Assembly (NCBI GenBank): GCA_019415945.1
Contig: DXYF01000028.1
Location: forward strand, 176,845-240,844
Source: Clostridiales bacterium
GTDB taxonomy: Bacteria; Bacillota; Clostridia; Oscillospirales; Acutalibacteraceae
DNA: 64,000 nucleotides
Direction: 5' to 3'
Both the position numbers and the translations under genes were made by a program. Within the stretch, counting starts at the first letter, position 1. Every line of letters starts with the position of its first letter. Shown one piece after another: positions 41,859 through 50,117 of the stretch. The notes under the pieces are model-generated. The model was not told the origin of the DNA. It searched no databases and saw only the letters and a list, made by a program, of their open reading frames with translations.

Positions 41859-42135
41859 AAATCATTCTCCATATCAAGTAAAAAGCTATAAGCTGTAATA
41901 TTAATAATACAGGCAATACAAACATAAATTTTAAATGTCTTGTCTTATGTCTTATTAAAAGCATCGTAACATACATACCTAATGAACCGCCTGACAGCGA
42001 TATAAGAAAAAGCGATTTTTCCTTAACACGACGCCGTTTTTTGATGGCACTGTATTTATCATAAGCCGTAACAATAACTGCGATTAAATTTATAAATATC
42101 AAATAGACAGTAAGAATTATAAAAATAATGTACAT
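41851..42135 (-). CDS. DUF1294 family membrane protein
   Basis: A 94-aa protein with three hydrophobic segments and the DUF1294 signature: YDKYSAIKKRRRVKEKSLF, then LSGGSLGMYVTMLLIRHKTRHLKFMF. The function of the family is unknown. The ATG (MYIIFIIL) lies five bases after GGAG, which is one half of a CTCCGGAG palindrome; the other half serves the divergent GHL10 gene. It is the first gene of a two-gene unit with the pseudouridine synthase. Confidence 0.85.
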   Translation of the reverse strand: MYIIFIILTVYLIFINLIAVIVTAYDKYSAIKKRRRVKEKSLFLISLSGGSLGMYVTMLLIRHKTRHLKFMFVLPVLLILQLIAFYLIWRMIYA

Positions 42136-42140
42136 AAAAA

Positions 42141-42148
42141 CTCCGGAG
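42141..42148. promoter_or_regulatory. Palindromic Shine-Dalgarno shared by divergent genes
   Basis: CTCCGGAG provides GGAG on the minus strand (five bases before the DUF1294 ATG) and GGAGG on the plus strand (eight bases before the GHL10 TTG). The start codons are only 22 bases apart, so each promoter has to lie inside the coding region of the opposite gene or further away. Confidence 0.7.
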
Positions 42149-42157
42149 GATGATATT

Positions 42158-43384
42158 TTGAAACTCAAGAAAGTTTTGCCGCTTATAATTTCGGTTGTAA
42201 TTTTAATTGGTGTAACTGCAATAAGCTCGATAAAGAAAGCTGAAACGCCGACAGTTTTTAATCAAAGCAGTGCTGACGAACCGAACCGCTCAACTCAGGA
42301 TACTGTAGAGGTGAATTTTGATGAGATGAGAGGGGTGTGGATTTCTTACATAGAGCTGAGTATGGAAAACGAGCAGGACAAAAGCGAACGAGCATTCAGA
42401 GAAAAGTTTGAAAAAATTGCTGAAAATTGCAGAGGCTTTGGACTGAACACCCTCATTGTTCAGGTGCGTCCGTTCGGCGACGCCCTTTATAAGTCCGAAT
42501 ATTATCCATGGTCGCATATTTTAACAGGAACTCAAGGGAAAAACCCCGGATATGACCCGCTTGAAGTTATGTGTGAGATCAGCAACAATTATAACCTGAA
42601 TATTCACGCATGGGTTAATCCATACAGAGTTACTCTCAACAACAAACCGCAAAAGCTGTCTGATGACAATCCGTATTCTATGGACAATAGTATCGGATTA
42701 AAGACAGAAACGGGAATCATTCTTGACCCGTCAAATGAAAAAGCAAGAAACTTAATCGTTGACGGAATAATAGAAATTGTAAAAAATTACGATATAGACG
42801 GAATACAATTTGACGATTATTTTTACCCCGAAAATATAGGCGACGCCGATTCTGAAAGCTACGAAAAATATACGGCTGAAATGGGAAACGACAGTAGTAT
42901 GAATATTGAAAACTGGAGAAAAGCTAATGTAAATATGCTTGTATGCGAAACTTACAGAGCAATTCATTCAAACAGCGACGATGTTGTTTTCGGCATTTCT
43001 CCGCAGGGAAATATAGAAAACAACGAAAAGCTTTATGCCGATGTTAAAAGCTGGTGTACCTGCAAAGGTTTTGTAGATTACATATGCCCTCAAATATATT
43101 TCAGCACGGAAAATCCTGCATTAACATTTGAGGATTCGCTTGAAAGCTGGTGTGAACTTGACTTTTGCGATGGCGTAAACCTTTACATCGGACTTGCAGG
43201 CTATAAGGCGGGAACTGACGATGATGAGGGAACATGGAGTAATTCAAACGATATTTTAGCCCAAGAGTATAAGATACTTGAAGAATATGACAAATCGAGC
43301 GGATTTATGATTTACAGCTACAACAGCATTGTAGCTGAGAAAAGCAGAGAAGAAATGCAGAATTTGCGAAATTTATTACACTAA
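42158..43384 (+). CDS. Glycosyl-hydrolase-like family 10 (GHL10) exported protein
   Basis: A 408-aa protein with an N-terminal signal anchor or signal peptide (KLKKVLPLIISVVILIGVTAIS), a Ser/Thr linker, and a TIM-barrel domain of the GHL10/DUF187 type: MRGVWISYIEL near residue 55, LNTLIVQVRPFGDALY, HAWVNPYRVTL, the acidic motif IDGIQFDDYFYP near 215 (likely catalytic), and FVDYICPQIYFS. Related proteins act on peptidoglycan-linked or surface glycans. The start is TTG, eight bases after GGAGG; an upstream in-frame ATG would add ten residues but lies within the divergent gene and has no ribosome binding site. Confidence 0.88.
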   Translation: MKLKKVLPLIISVVILIGVTAISSIKKAETPTVFNQSSADEPNRSTQDTVEVNFDEMRGVWISYIELSMENEQDKSERAFREKFEKIAENCRGFGLNTLIVQVRPFGDALYKSEYYPWSHILTGTQGKNPGYDPLEVMCEISNNYNLNIHAWVNPYRVTLNNKPQKLSDDNPYSMDNSIGLKTETGIILDPSNEKARNLIVDGIIEIVKNYDIDGIQFDDYFYPENIGDADSESYEKYTAEMGNDSSMNIENWRKANVNMLVCETYRAIHSNSDDVVFGISPQGNIENNEKLYADVKSWCTCKGFVDYICPQIYFSTENPALTFEDSLESWCELDFCDGVNLYIGLAGYKAGTDDDEGTWSNSNDILAQEYKILEEYDKSSGFMIYSYNSIVAEKSREEMQNLRNLLH

Positions 43385-44668
43385 CTTACCTGTGCAATAA
43401 TCATTTTCTGCCGAAACAATACGAACATCTGCAATTTTTCCGCACAAAGATGAGTCTTTTGAGAGAATATGAACGGGAGTGTAATTTTTGGTGTAGCCCT
43501 CAAGACAGTCATGACGAAGTCTTTCAATTAAAACACTTTCTGTTTTTCCGATCTGAGAAGAAAGAAATTCAAATCGTGATTTTTCAGCAAGTTCCCCCAT
43601 AAGCGAAGCTCTTTTTTCTTTTTCGGCAGGCAAAATCTGATTGGGAGCGTCATACGCCTTTGTTCCCCTGCGTCTTGAATAAGGGAAAACATGAACCTTT
43701 GCGAAACCAATGCTTTTTACAAAATCCATTGAATCTTTAAAATCCTGCTCGCTTTCACCTGCAAAGCCTACCATAACATCTGTTGTAATTGATGAGTTTT
43801 CAAATGCGTTTCGAAGCTTATTTACAATATCTGCATACTCACTGCTGCTGTAATGGCGGTTCATATCTCTTAATGTTTTATCGCAACCGCTTTGAAGCGA
43901 CAAATGAAATTGCGGACAAAATTTATCCTGCTTTGAAAGCCTTGAAATCATTTCTTCGTCCATTTGCTCAGGTTCTATGGAACCGAGCCTTACACGCTCT
44001 ATCCCCTGTGTATTACAGCAAATTTCCACTGCGTCTGCGAGATTAAAATTCTCACCGAGTCCGTATGCCGATAGATTGATGCCTACAAGCACAACCTCCT
44101 TATAACCGCTCAGTGCAATATTTTCAACCTCTTTTTTAAGGCTGTCAAGGGTTTTTGACCGTACTCTTCCCCTCGCATAAGGAATTATACAGTAAGAACA
44201 AAAGCGGTTGCAGCCGTCCTCAATCTTTACAAAAGCTCTTGTATGTCCCTCAAATGTTGAAACGCTCAGATTTTCAAACAGTTCACTTTTGCCCTGATGT
44301 TCCGTGATATTAACAATGCTGTGCTTATCAAAAATATATTTATTGAGTGCGGGAATAAGCTCAGCCCGTTTTGCATTGCCCAAAACAATGTCACAATCCT
44401 TAAAGCTCTTGTAATCATCGGGAAACGCCTGAGGCATACATCCCGTTAAAATTATAATTCCTTCGGGGTTTGCACGGCGTGCTCTGCTTATTATCTTTCT
44501 GTTTTTTGCGTCACTTACCGCTGTTACTGTACAGCTGTTTATAATTGTGATGTCGGCTTTATCCTTATCATCTGAAAGCGTAAATCCGTTTTTCAGCATT
44601 GCCTCACGCATTGCCTGAGATTCGTACTGATTTACTTTGCATCCGAGTGTAACTATATTAAAATTCAT
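43376..44668 (-). CDS. mtaB: tRNA t6A37 methylthiotransferase MtaB
   Basis: Radical-SAM methylthiotransferase that makes ms2t6A at position 37 of ANN-decoding tRNAs. The 430-aa protein has the N-terminal UPF0004 domain with three cluster cysteines (TLGCKVNQYES, INSCTVT, LTGCMPQ), the radical-SAM motif DGCNRFCSYCIIPYARG near residue 150, and the C-terminal TRAM domain (HVFPYSRRRGTKA precedes it). GCKVNQ rather than GCxxN with MiaB-type spacing marks MtaB. Its end overlaps the convergent GHL10 gene by nine bases. Confidence 0.94.
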   Translation of the reverse strand: MNFNIVTLGCKVNQYESQAMREAMLKNGFTLSDDKDKADITIINSCTVTAVSDAKNRKIISRARRANPEGIIILTGCMPQAFPDDYKSFKDCDIVLGNAKRAELIPALNKYIFDKHSIVNITEHQGKSELFENLSVSTFEGHTRAFVKIEDGCNRFCSYCIIPYARGRVRSKTLDSLKKEVENIALSGYKEVVLVGINLSAYGLGENFNLADAVEICCNTQGIERVRLGSIEPEQMDEEMISRLSKQDKFCPQFHLSLQSGCDKTLRDMNRHYSSSEYADIVNKLRNAFENSSITTDVMVGFAGESEQDFKDSMDFVKSIGFAKVHVFPYSRRRGTKAYDAPNQILPAEKEKRASLMGELAEKSRFEFLSSQIGKTESVLIERLRHDCLEGYTKNYTPVHILSKDSSLCGKIADVRIVSAENDYCTGKLV

Positions 44669-44726
44669 AACTTTTTCATCCTTTTTTATTCAAATAGTTG
44701 AAATTGTATAATATCATAAATAAATG

Positions 44727-44755
44727 TTGATAATCGTAATTTTTAATGATAATAT
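44727..44755 (+). promoter_or_regulatory. Promoter of the HPr-like gene
   Basis: TTGATA and TAATAT with a 17-bp spacer, 32 bases before the ATG. Confidence 0.75.
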
Positions 44756-44787
44756 ATATTAAGATAAATTAATATGAGGTGTGTTCT

Positions 44788-45027
44788 ATGTTCTCTATGC
44801 CGATAAGTGCAAAAAACAAAAACGGACTGATTGAAATCTTTGAAACTCTGGCACATTTCCCTAACAAATCTATGATGATTAAAAGCGGAGCATATACTGT
44901 AGATGCTCACTCAATTATCGGGGTGTTTTCTATTGACGAAACACAACCGATGGAGCTTATTCTCGACAGCGAACCCGATGATAATTTTAAGCAGGCGGTT
45001 TCTAAATTTATTCCTGCACATGCATAA
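44788..45027 (+). CDS. HPr-like protein lacking the active-site histidine
   Basis: A 79-aa protein with the fold pattern of the phosphocarrier HPr/Crh: two strands around ISAKNKNGLIEIFETLAHFPN, KSMMIKSGAYTVDAHSIIGVFSID, and a C-terminal helix. The position equivalent to His15 (normally GLHARPA) is in KNGLIEIFE and is not histidine, so transfer of phosphate from enzyme I is not expected. A serine in the HSIIGVF segment corresponds to Ser46 of HPr, the HPr kinase site and contact to CcpA, so a regulatory Crh-like role is possible. GAGGTG precedes the ATG; a GTG three codons upstream is inside that site. Confidence 0.8.
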   Translation: MFSMPISAKNKNGLIEIFETLAHFPNKSMMIKSGAYTVDAHSIIGVFSIDETQPMELILDSEPDDNFKQAVSKFIPAHA

Positions 45028-45043
45028 TACATAGTTTTATTTA

Positions 45044-45072
45044 AAGCCCTATGACATTTGGTCATAGGGCTT
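45044..45072. terminator. Bidirectional terminator between HPr-like gene and his operon
   Basis: Perfect 12-bp stem AAGCCCTATGAC and its complement with a five-base loop. The plus strand continues ATTTTTGCTTT and the minus strand TAAATAAAAC, so it ends the HPr-like transcript best and may also end the his operon, whose last stop is 13 bases away. Confidence 0.85.
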
Positions 45073-45084
45073 ATTTTTGCTTTA

Positions 45085-45417
45085 TCAAGTATTTTTATCT
45101 ACAACATGAAACTGCTTTAGATTGCCTGTCTTTTCTGTTCTTTTATCAAGTTCATTTAAAACATCTTCAAGCAAAATTCCCTGATCAACCATCATAACAG
45201 TCAGATGATATATTAAATCGGCAATTTCATATACCGTTTCATTATTATCACCGTTCTTTGCGGCAATAATCGTTTCACTGCACTCTTCCCCAACCTTTTT
45301 AAGAATCTTGTCAATTCCCTTGTCAAGAAGATAGCAGGTATATGATCCCTCCTTCGGGTTATCTCTTCTGTTTTCAACCGTTTTGTATAAAGCAGATAAA
45401 ATCTCTCTGTCGTTCAT
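45085..45417 (-). CDS. hisE: Phosphoribosyl-ATP pyrophosphatase HisE
   Basis: Second step of histidine synthesis, removing pyrophosphate from PR-ATP. The 110-aa MazG-like protein has GSYTCYLLDKGIDKILKKVGEE and CSETIIAAKNGDNNETVYEIADLIYHL, with the metal-binding Glu/Asp residues of the family (KVGEE, EIADL). It is a separate gene, not fused to hisI as in many bacteria, and is the last gene of the operon, 12 bases after hisI. Confidence 0.95.
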   Translation of the reverse strand: MNDREILSALYKTVENRRDNPKEGSYTCYLLDKGIDKILKKVGEECSETIIAAKNGDNNETVYEIADLIYHLTVMMVDQGILLEDVLNELDKRTEKTGNLKQFHVVDKNT

Positions 45418-45429
45418 AATTATTACCCC

Positions 45430-45744
45430 TTATTTTAACTTTTTAAAAAAGCAGGAATGACTGCCCGTGTGACAGGCCGCCCCTGTTTGCTCCACAGTAA
45501 TAAGCAGTGTATCGTCATCGCAGTCAGCAAAAATATCTACAACCTTTTGCAAATGACCCGATGTTGCACCCTTGTTCCAAAGTTCCTGCCTGCTCCGTGA
45601 CCAAAACCAAGTATAACCTGTTTCAAAAGTTTTTTTCATACTTTCTTTGTTCATATAGGCAAGCATCAAAACCTCGCCCGTCGACTTTTCCTGTACAACG
45701 GCAGGAATAAGGTCAGACTTAATAAAATATTTTTCAAAATCCAT
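45430..45744 (-). CDS. hisI: Phosphoribosyl-AMP cyclohydrolase HisI
   Basis: Third step of the pathway, a zinc- and magnesium-dependent cyclohydrolase. The 104-aa protein has MLAYMNKESMKKTFETGYTWFWSRSRQELWNKGATSGH, the metal site DCDDDTLLITVEQTGAACHTGSHSCF with the expected cysteines and aspartates. It stands alone; hisE follows as a separate gene. Confidence 0.96.
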   Translation of the reverse strand: MDFEKYFIKSDLIPAVVQEKSTGEVLMLAYMNKESMKKTFETGYTWFWSRSRQELWNKGATSGHLQKVVDIFADCDDDTLLITVEQTGAACHTGSHSCFFKKLK

Positions 45745-45764
45745 AATTCACCAAAAAATAAGCA

Positions 45765-46490
45765 TTAATTATTTATATTTCTTACCATTTCAAGTGCAAG
45801 TCGCAAATCAAGATTTCCAGAATATATTGCCTTTCCGCAAATAGCGCCGTAAACATTTAAATCACAAAGATTTACAATATCTTTAATAACAGCTACTCCG
45901 CCGCTTGCAATCACATTGCAGCTGACTTCATGAACCAAATCATCAAGCTGCTTTAAATTTGGTCCCGCAAGCGTCCCGTCCTGATCAATATCTGTAAATA
46001 CAATAGTCTTAACACCGACCGACTCCATACGCTTCGCAAGCTCAATATAATTTATTTGAGAATTGTCAATCCAACCCTCTGCTCTTACCATGCCGTCCTT
46101 AGCGTCTATTCCCACAATAATTTTGTCGCCGTAATTTTTGACGGCGTCAACAACAAACTGCGGATCTTTTACTGCGGCTGAACCGAGAATTACTCTGTCA
46201 ATACCTTTTGACAGATAATACTCAACGGCATTCATATCTCTTATGCCTCCGCCGACCTCAACAGACAAGCCTGATGATTTTGCTACATCGGCAATCAATT
46301 CCGCATTTACAAGTCTTGCGTCCTTTGCCCCGTCAAGGTCTACCATATGCATCCACCTTGCACCTGCGTCTGCAAATCGCTGAGCTGCAATATAAGGTGA
46401 TTCTGCAACCTTTTCTACTGTCGAATAATCACCCTTAAACAAACGCACACAACTTCCGTCTTTAATATCTATAGCAGGTAAAATTATCAT
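45765..46490 (-). CDS. hisA: ProFAR isomerase HisA
   Basis: TIM-barrel isomerase for 5-ProFAR, fourth step of the pathway. The 241-aa protein has PAIDIKDGSCVRLFKGD with the catalytic aspartate (Asp8), MVDLDGAKD, the phosphate-binding EVGGGIRD, VILGSAAVKDP, and the second catalytic aspartate in FTDIDQDGTLAGPN. Its start overlaps the hisB stop by one base. In most Firmicutes hisH and hisF flank hisA; here neither does. Confidence 0.97.
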   Translation of the reverse strand: MIILPAIDIKDGSCVRLFKGDYSTVEKVAESPYIAAQRFADAGARWMHMVDLDGAKDARLVNAELIADVAKSSGLSVEVGGGIRDMNAVEYYLSKGIDRVILGSAAVKDPQFVVDAVKNYGDKIIVGIDAKDGMVRAEGWIDNSQINYIELAKRMESVGVKTIVFTDIDQDGTLAGPNLKQLDDLVHEVSCNVIASGGVAVIKDIVNLCDLNVYGAICGKAIYSGNLDLRLALEMVRNINN

Positions 46491-47068
46491 TATAATACTC
46501 CTTTTGTGGAAAGAGGCTTATTTAAGTCATTTTGCTTTACGGCAAGTCTTAAAGAATGAGCCAAAGCCTTGTAAAGAGCCTCAGTAATGTGATGAGAATT
46601 ATCTCCGTAAAGGGATTTTAAATGCAGCGTGATTCCGGCATTAAATGCAAATGCACGCATAAATTCAACCGTCATTGCACAATCGTAACCGCCGCACTTT
46701 TGCTGAGGGAAATCAGCGTCAAAAACAAGAAACGGTCTTCCGCTTATATCTACAGAAGAAAAAGCAAGGGCTTCATCCATAGGAACATAAAAGCTGCCGA
46801 ATCTGTCAATAGAACTTTTATCGCCCAAAGCTTGAGAAAAAGCCATTCCAAGCACTATTCCCGTATCCTCAACCGTATGGTGCTCATCGACATTAAGGTC
46901 GCCGCTGACAGAAACCTCCAAACCAAATCCCGCATGAGTGGCAAATGAATTAAGCATATGATCAAAAAATCCGATGCCTGTATCCACGGAAATATCTCCT
47001 CCGTCAAGGTTTAAAAGCAGTTTTATTTGTGTTTCTTTAGTGTTACGCTCTTTAATAGAACAACGCAT
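46490..47068 (-). CDS. hisB: Imidazoleglycerol-phosphate dehydratase HisB
   Basis: Manganese-dependent dehydratase, sixth step. The 192-aa monofunctional protein has IGFFDHMLNSFATHAG, DEHHTVEDTGIVLG and the later SLYGDNSHHITEALYKALAHSL metal-binding motifs, all with the expected histidine and glutamate residues. There is no fused histidinol-phosphatase domain, and no separate HisJ/HisN-type histidinol-phosphatase is encoded in this operon. Confidence 0.97.
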   Translation of the reverse strand: MRCSIKERNTKETQIKLLLNLDGGDISVDTGIGFFDHMLNSFATHAGFGLEVSVSGDLNVDEHHTVEDTGIVLGMAFSQALGDKSSIDRFGSFYVPMDEALAFSSVDISGRPFLVFDADFPQQKCGGYDCAMTVEFMRAFAFNAGITLHLKSLYGDNSHHITEALYKALAHSLRLAVKQNDLNKPLSTKGVL

Positions 47069-47072
47069 TGAC

Positions 47073-48125
47073 TCACCTCATAAAATACTTTTCAATACAG
47101 CAAAGAGTTTCATCTACCTCTTGCTCTGTTCCCGCAGAAATTCGTATATAACCGCCCATATATCTGATTACAATAGAATTACTCTTTAGATACTCCCATA
47201 TATCCTTTGCTTGCGATGTCTTAACAAAAATGAAATTCGCATAACTCTTATAAACCGTAAAAGAATCATATTTTTCTGCAAGCTTTACCAGACCATTATA
47301 CAACTTTTCTCTGTTTCTGACAATCGCTTTTTGCCTATTGAGCAAATATTCTTTATTTTTGTATATCAAAGCACCAATAGACTGCGAAATACTGTTTACA
47401 TTATACGGAGATTTAACGGCTTTTAAAGCTTTTGAAATAGTTTTATTTGATACCGCAAAACCAAGACGAAGAGCGGCGGCACCGATAGACTTAGACGCTG
47501 TTCTGAACACAATCAAGTTTTCATATTTATCTGTCTCGGCGATAAGACTTTGGTCCCAAAAATCCATATATGCTTCGTCCAAAACTACAAGTGCTGATAC
47601 AGAATTTATAAGCTTGCGTGCGTCATTGGCAATTATGCCCTGACCTGTCGGGTTGCAGGGGTTTGAAAAAATAACAAGCTTTATATTATCACTGTTAATT
47701 TTTTGGATTAAAGAATCAATATCAATATTCAGTGTTTCGTCCTTGATAAATGAATCGCACTCGACCTCACAAATTGATGAGTAAAAATTATACATTGAAA
47801 AATCAGGCGATACAACAAGCATCTTGTCTCCCTTTTCAAGGAAAGCTGATTCAATGAGAAAAATCAACTCATCGGAACCGTTTCCGGCTGTTACAAGCTC
47901 GGAATTAATTGAATAATAGCTTGAAAAAGCACCTATAACCTCGGTTGCAAGCGGATCTGGATAACGATTAAAATCTATTTTATCAATAGCATTTATTATC
48001 TGACTTTTTATGTCATCGGGAAAATTTTGAGGACATTCATTTGCATCAAGACGAATTTTATATGTACCGCTTATAGGCTCGTAAGGTTCAAGCTCACGGA
48101 TTTTTTTATTAAGCTCATATTTCAT
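47073..48125 (-). CDS. hisC: Histidinol-phosphate aminotransferase HisC
   Basis: PLP-dependent aminotransferase, seventh step. The 350-aa protein has RLDANECPQNFP (Asn binding the substrate), the VTAGNGSDELI nucleotide-like loop, NPCNPTG near residue 160, the VLDEAYMDF motif and the PLP lysine in RTASKSIGAAALRLGF near 214. Order and length match HisC. It lies four bases before hisB. It could in principle also accept aromatic substrates. Confidence 0.95.
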   Translation of the reverse strand: MKYELNKKIRELEPYEPISGTYKIRLDANECPQNFPDDIKSQIINAIDKIDFNRYPDPLATEVIGAFSSYYSINSELVTAGNGSDELIFLIESAFLEKGDKMLVVSPDFSMYNFYSSICEVECDSFIKDETLNIDIDSLIQKINSDNIKLVIFSNPCNPTGQGIIANDARKLINSVSALVVLDEAYMDFWDQSLIAETDKYENLIVFRTASKSIGAAALRLGFAVSNKTISKALKAVKSPYNVNSISQSIGALIYKNKEYLLNRQKAIVRNREKLYNGLVKLAEKYDSFTVYKSYANFIFVKTSQAKDIWEYLKSNSIVIRYMGGYIRISAGTEQEVDETLCCIEKYFMR

Positions 48126-48161
48126 AAAAACAACCCTATCATTTTGTAGTGTAAAAGTGCA

Positions 48162-49457
48162 TTAATCTGTTAAGTCAAATCTTACTTTAATTGAATTGGC
48201 GTGTGCGGTAAGCCCTTCGGTGTTTGCAAAACGAATAACATCGTCGGCATCATTTTTAAGAGCGTCCTCGGTATAATAAATAAAGCTTGATTTTTTAACA
48301 AAGCTGTCAACGGACAGCGGAGAGAAAAAGCGTGCCGTTCCGCTTGTCGGAAGAACATGGTTCGGACCTGCAAAATAATCTCCCAAAGGTTCGGGACTGT
48401 AATTGCCTAAAAATACAGAACCGGCGTTATCAAGCTTTCCGATATACTCCATCGGGTTTGAACAGCAAACCTCAAGATGCTCGGGAGCAAGCTCATTTGC
48501 AAATTCAATCGCCTGATTCATATCAGAGCAAACTATAATCGCACCGAAGTTATCAAGCGAGGATTCAATAATCTCTTTTCTTGATAGATTTTGCATCTGA
48601 GAAGCAAGCTCAATTTTTGTTTTTTCTGCAATATCCGCCGAATCAGTCAGCAAAATTGAAGAAGCAAGCCTGTCGTGCTCCGCCTGGCTCATAAGGTCGG
48701 CAGCAAGAAATTTTGGATTTGCTGTATTATCCGCAATTATCAAAATCTCACTCGGACCTGCAATCATATCAATGTCAACCGTGCCATAGAGAAGCTTTTT
48801 TGCCGTTGCCACAAAAATATTGCCCGGTCCTACTATTTTATCAACCTTTGGAACGGTTTGTGTTCCGTAAGCAAGTGCAGCTATAGCCTGGGCACCGCCC
48901 ATAAGGAAAATTCTGTCAACTCCCGCTATCTTTGCAGCCGCAATTATGTTAGGATTCGGAGTGCCGTCTTTTTGGGGAGGCGTACACATTATAATCTCCT
49001 CTACCCCTGCGATTTTTGCGGGGACTGCATTCATCAGTACAGAAGATGGATAAGCCGCTGTTCCTCCGGGAACATAAATACCTACTCTTTTAAGTCCTCT
49101 GACCCTTTGCCCCATTATCACTCCGTTTGATTTTGTTGTAAGCCAGCTTTGCTTTAGCTGACGCTTATGAAAGTCAGCAATATTTTCAGCGGCTTTTTTA
49201 ACGGTTGAAATATATTTTGGGTCGCATTTTTCAATAAGCGTATCTATCTCGTCAGAAGTGATCTCTGTTTTAACGGGGGCATTTCCGTCAAACTTCAGAG
49301 TGTATTCTCTGACTGCATCATCGCCGTTTTCACGAACATTTTCAATAATTTCCGATACTGTCGGAATTACATTTTTATCTGAATTCTGTGCTCTTTTTTT
49401 GAGCAGTTCAATAAATTCATATTCTTTTTTTCCGTCTGCCGTTACTGTAGTTATCAT
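48162..49457 (-). CDS. hisD: Histidinol dehydrogenase HisD
   Basis: Zinc-dependent enzyme that oxidises histidinol to histidine in two NAD+-dependent steps. The 431-aa protein has GIYVPGGTAAYPSSVLMNAVPAKIAG, the signature VDKIVGPGNIFVATAKKLLYGTVDIDMIAGPSEIL and zinc ligands in SQAEHDRLAS and the C-terminal GPNHVLPTSGTARF. It overlaps the hisG stop by four bases (ATGA). Confidence 0.97.
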   Translation of the reverse strand: MITTVTADGKKEYEFIELLKKRAQNSDKNVIPTVSEIIENVRENGDDAVREYTLKFDGNAPVKTEITSDEIDTLIEKCDPKYISTVKKAAENIADFHKRQLKQSWLTTKSNGVIMGQRVRGLKRVGIYVPGGTAAYPSSVLMNAVPAKIAGVEEIIMCTPPQKDGTPNPNIIAAAKIAGVDRIFLMGGAQAIAALAYGTQTVPKVDKIVGPGNIFVATAKKLLYGTVDIDMIAGPSEILIIADNTANPKFLAADLMSQAEHDRLASSILLTDSADIAEKTKIELASQMQNLSRKEIIESSLDNFGAIIVCSDMNQAIEFANELAPEHLEVCCSNPMEYIGKLDNAGSVFLGNYSPEPLGDYFAGPNHVLPTSGTARFFSPLSVDSFVKKSSFIYYTEDALKNDADDVIRFANTEGLTAHANSIKVRFDLTD

Positions 49458-50083
49458 TTTGTTACAGCCTCCAATTTACTCTGAAGTTGCTCAATTTCAT
49501 ATTTTCTCAGTTTAAGACTTGCGGTATTTGCAATCAGTCTTGCTGAAATATCCGTTACCCATTCAATTACCTCAAGTCCGTTTGCCTTGAGGGTTGAACC
49601 AGTTTCTACAATATCTACAATGCCGTCTGCAAGTCCCACAAGAGGTGCAAGCTCAACAGAGCCTTCTATTTTTATTATTCTTACATCCATATTCTTATCG
49701 TCGAAGAAAGAGCGTGTTACTCTCGGATATTTTGTAGCTATTGTTTTAGTGTTGTATCCGCTGTAAAAGTCAAAATCCTTTTTTGTGGCAAGAGCAAAAC
49801 GACATTTTCCGAACCCTAAATCAAGGAGTTCATAAAATGAAGTTCCGTTTTCAAGTATTGTGTCCTTACCTACAACTCCTAAATCACACACACCGTGTTC
49901 AACATATGTAATAACATCTGCAGCCTTAGCAAGCACAACCTCAAACTCGTTGTCACCGACAGGCAAAATAAGCCGTCTGCCCTTGTTTTTGACCTCATCG
50001 CAATTATAACCGATTTTTTCAAAAAGCTCTATCGTCGTCTTTTCCAGTCTGCCCTTGGTTAGGGCAATTCTTAATGGTTTCAT
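49454..50083 (-). CDS. hisG: ATP phosphoribosyltransferase catalytic subunit HisG (short form)
   Basis: First and committed step of the pathway. The 209-aa length marks the short HisG, which lacks the C-terminal histidine-sensing domain and needs HisZ as its regulatory partner. Motifs: ALTKGRLEKTTIELFE at the N-terminus, DLGVVGKDTILENG, and the phosphoribosyl-binding GLADGIVDIVETGSTLKANGL near residue 150. hisZ lies 34 bases upstream in the same operon, as expected. Confidence 0.96.
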   Translation of the reverse strand: MKPLRIALTKGRLEKTTIELFEKIGYNCDEVKNKGRRLILPVGDNEFEVVLAKAADVITYVEHGVCDLGVVGKDTILENGTSFYELLDLGFGKCRFALATKKDFDFYSGYNTKTIATKYPRVTRSFFDDKNMDVRIIKIEGSVELAPLVGLADGIVDIVETGSTLKANGLEVIEWVTDISARLIANTASLKLRKYEIEQLQSKLEAVTK

Positions 50084-50117
50084 TTTTAAAATCCTTTCAA
50101 TTTAAGCTTGCGGTAAA

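Noticed and set aside
27026..43384. The surface region was considered as a horizontally gained island.
   Set aside because: No integrase, tRNA-adjacent attachment repeat or mobile element is seen, and codon use looks like that of the flanks by eye.
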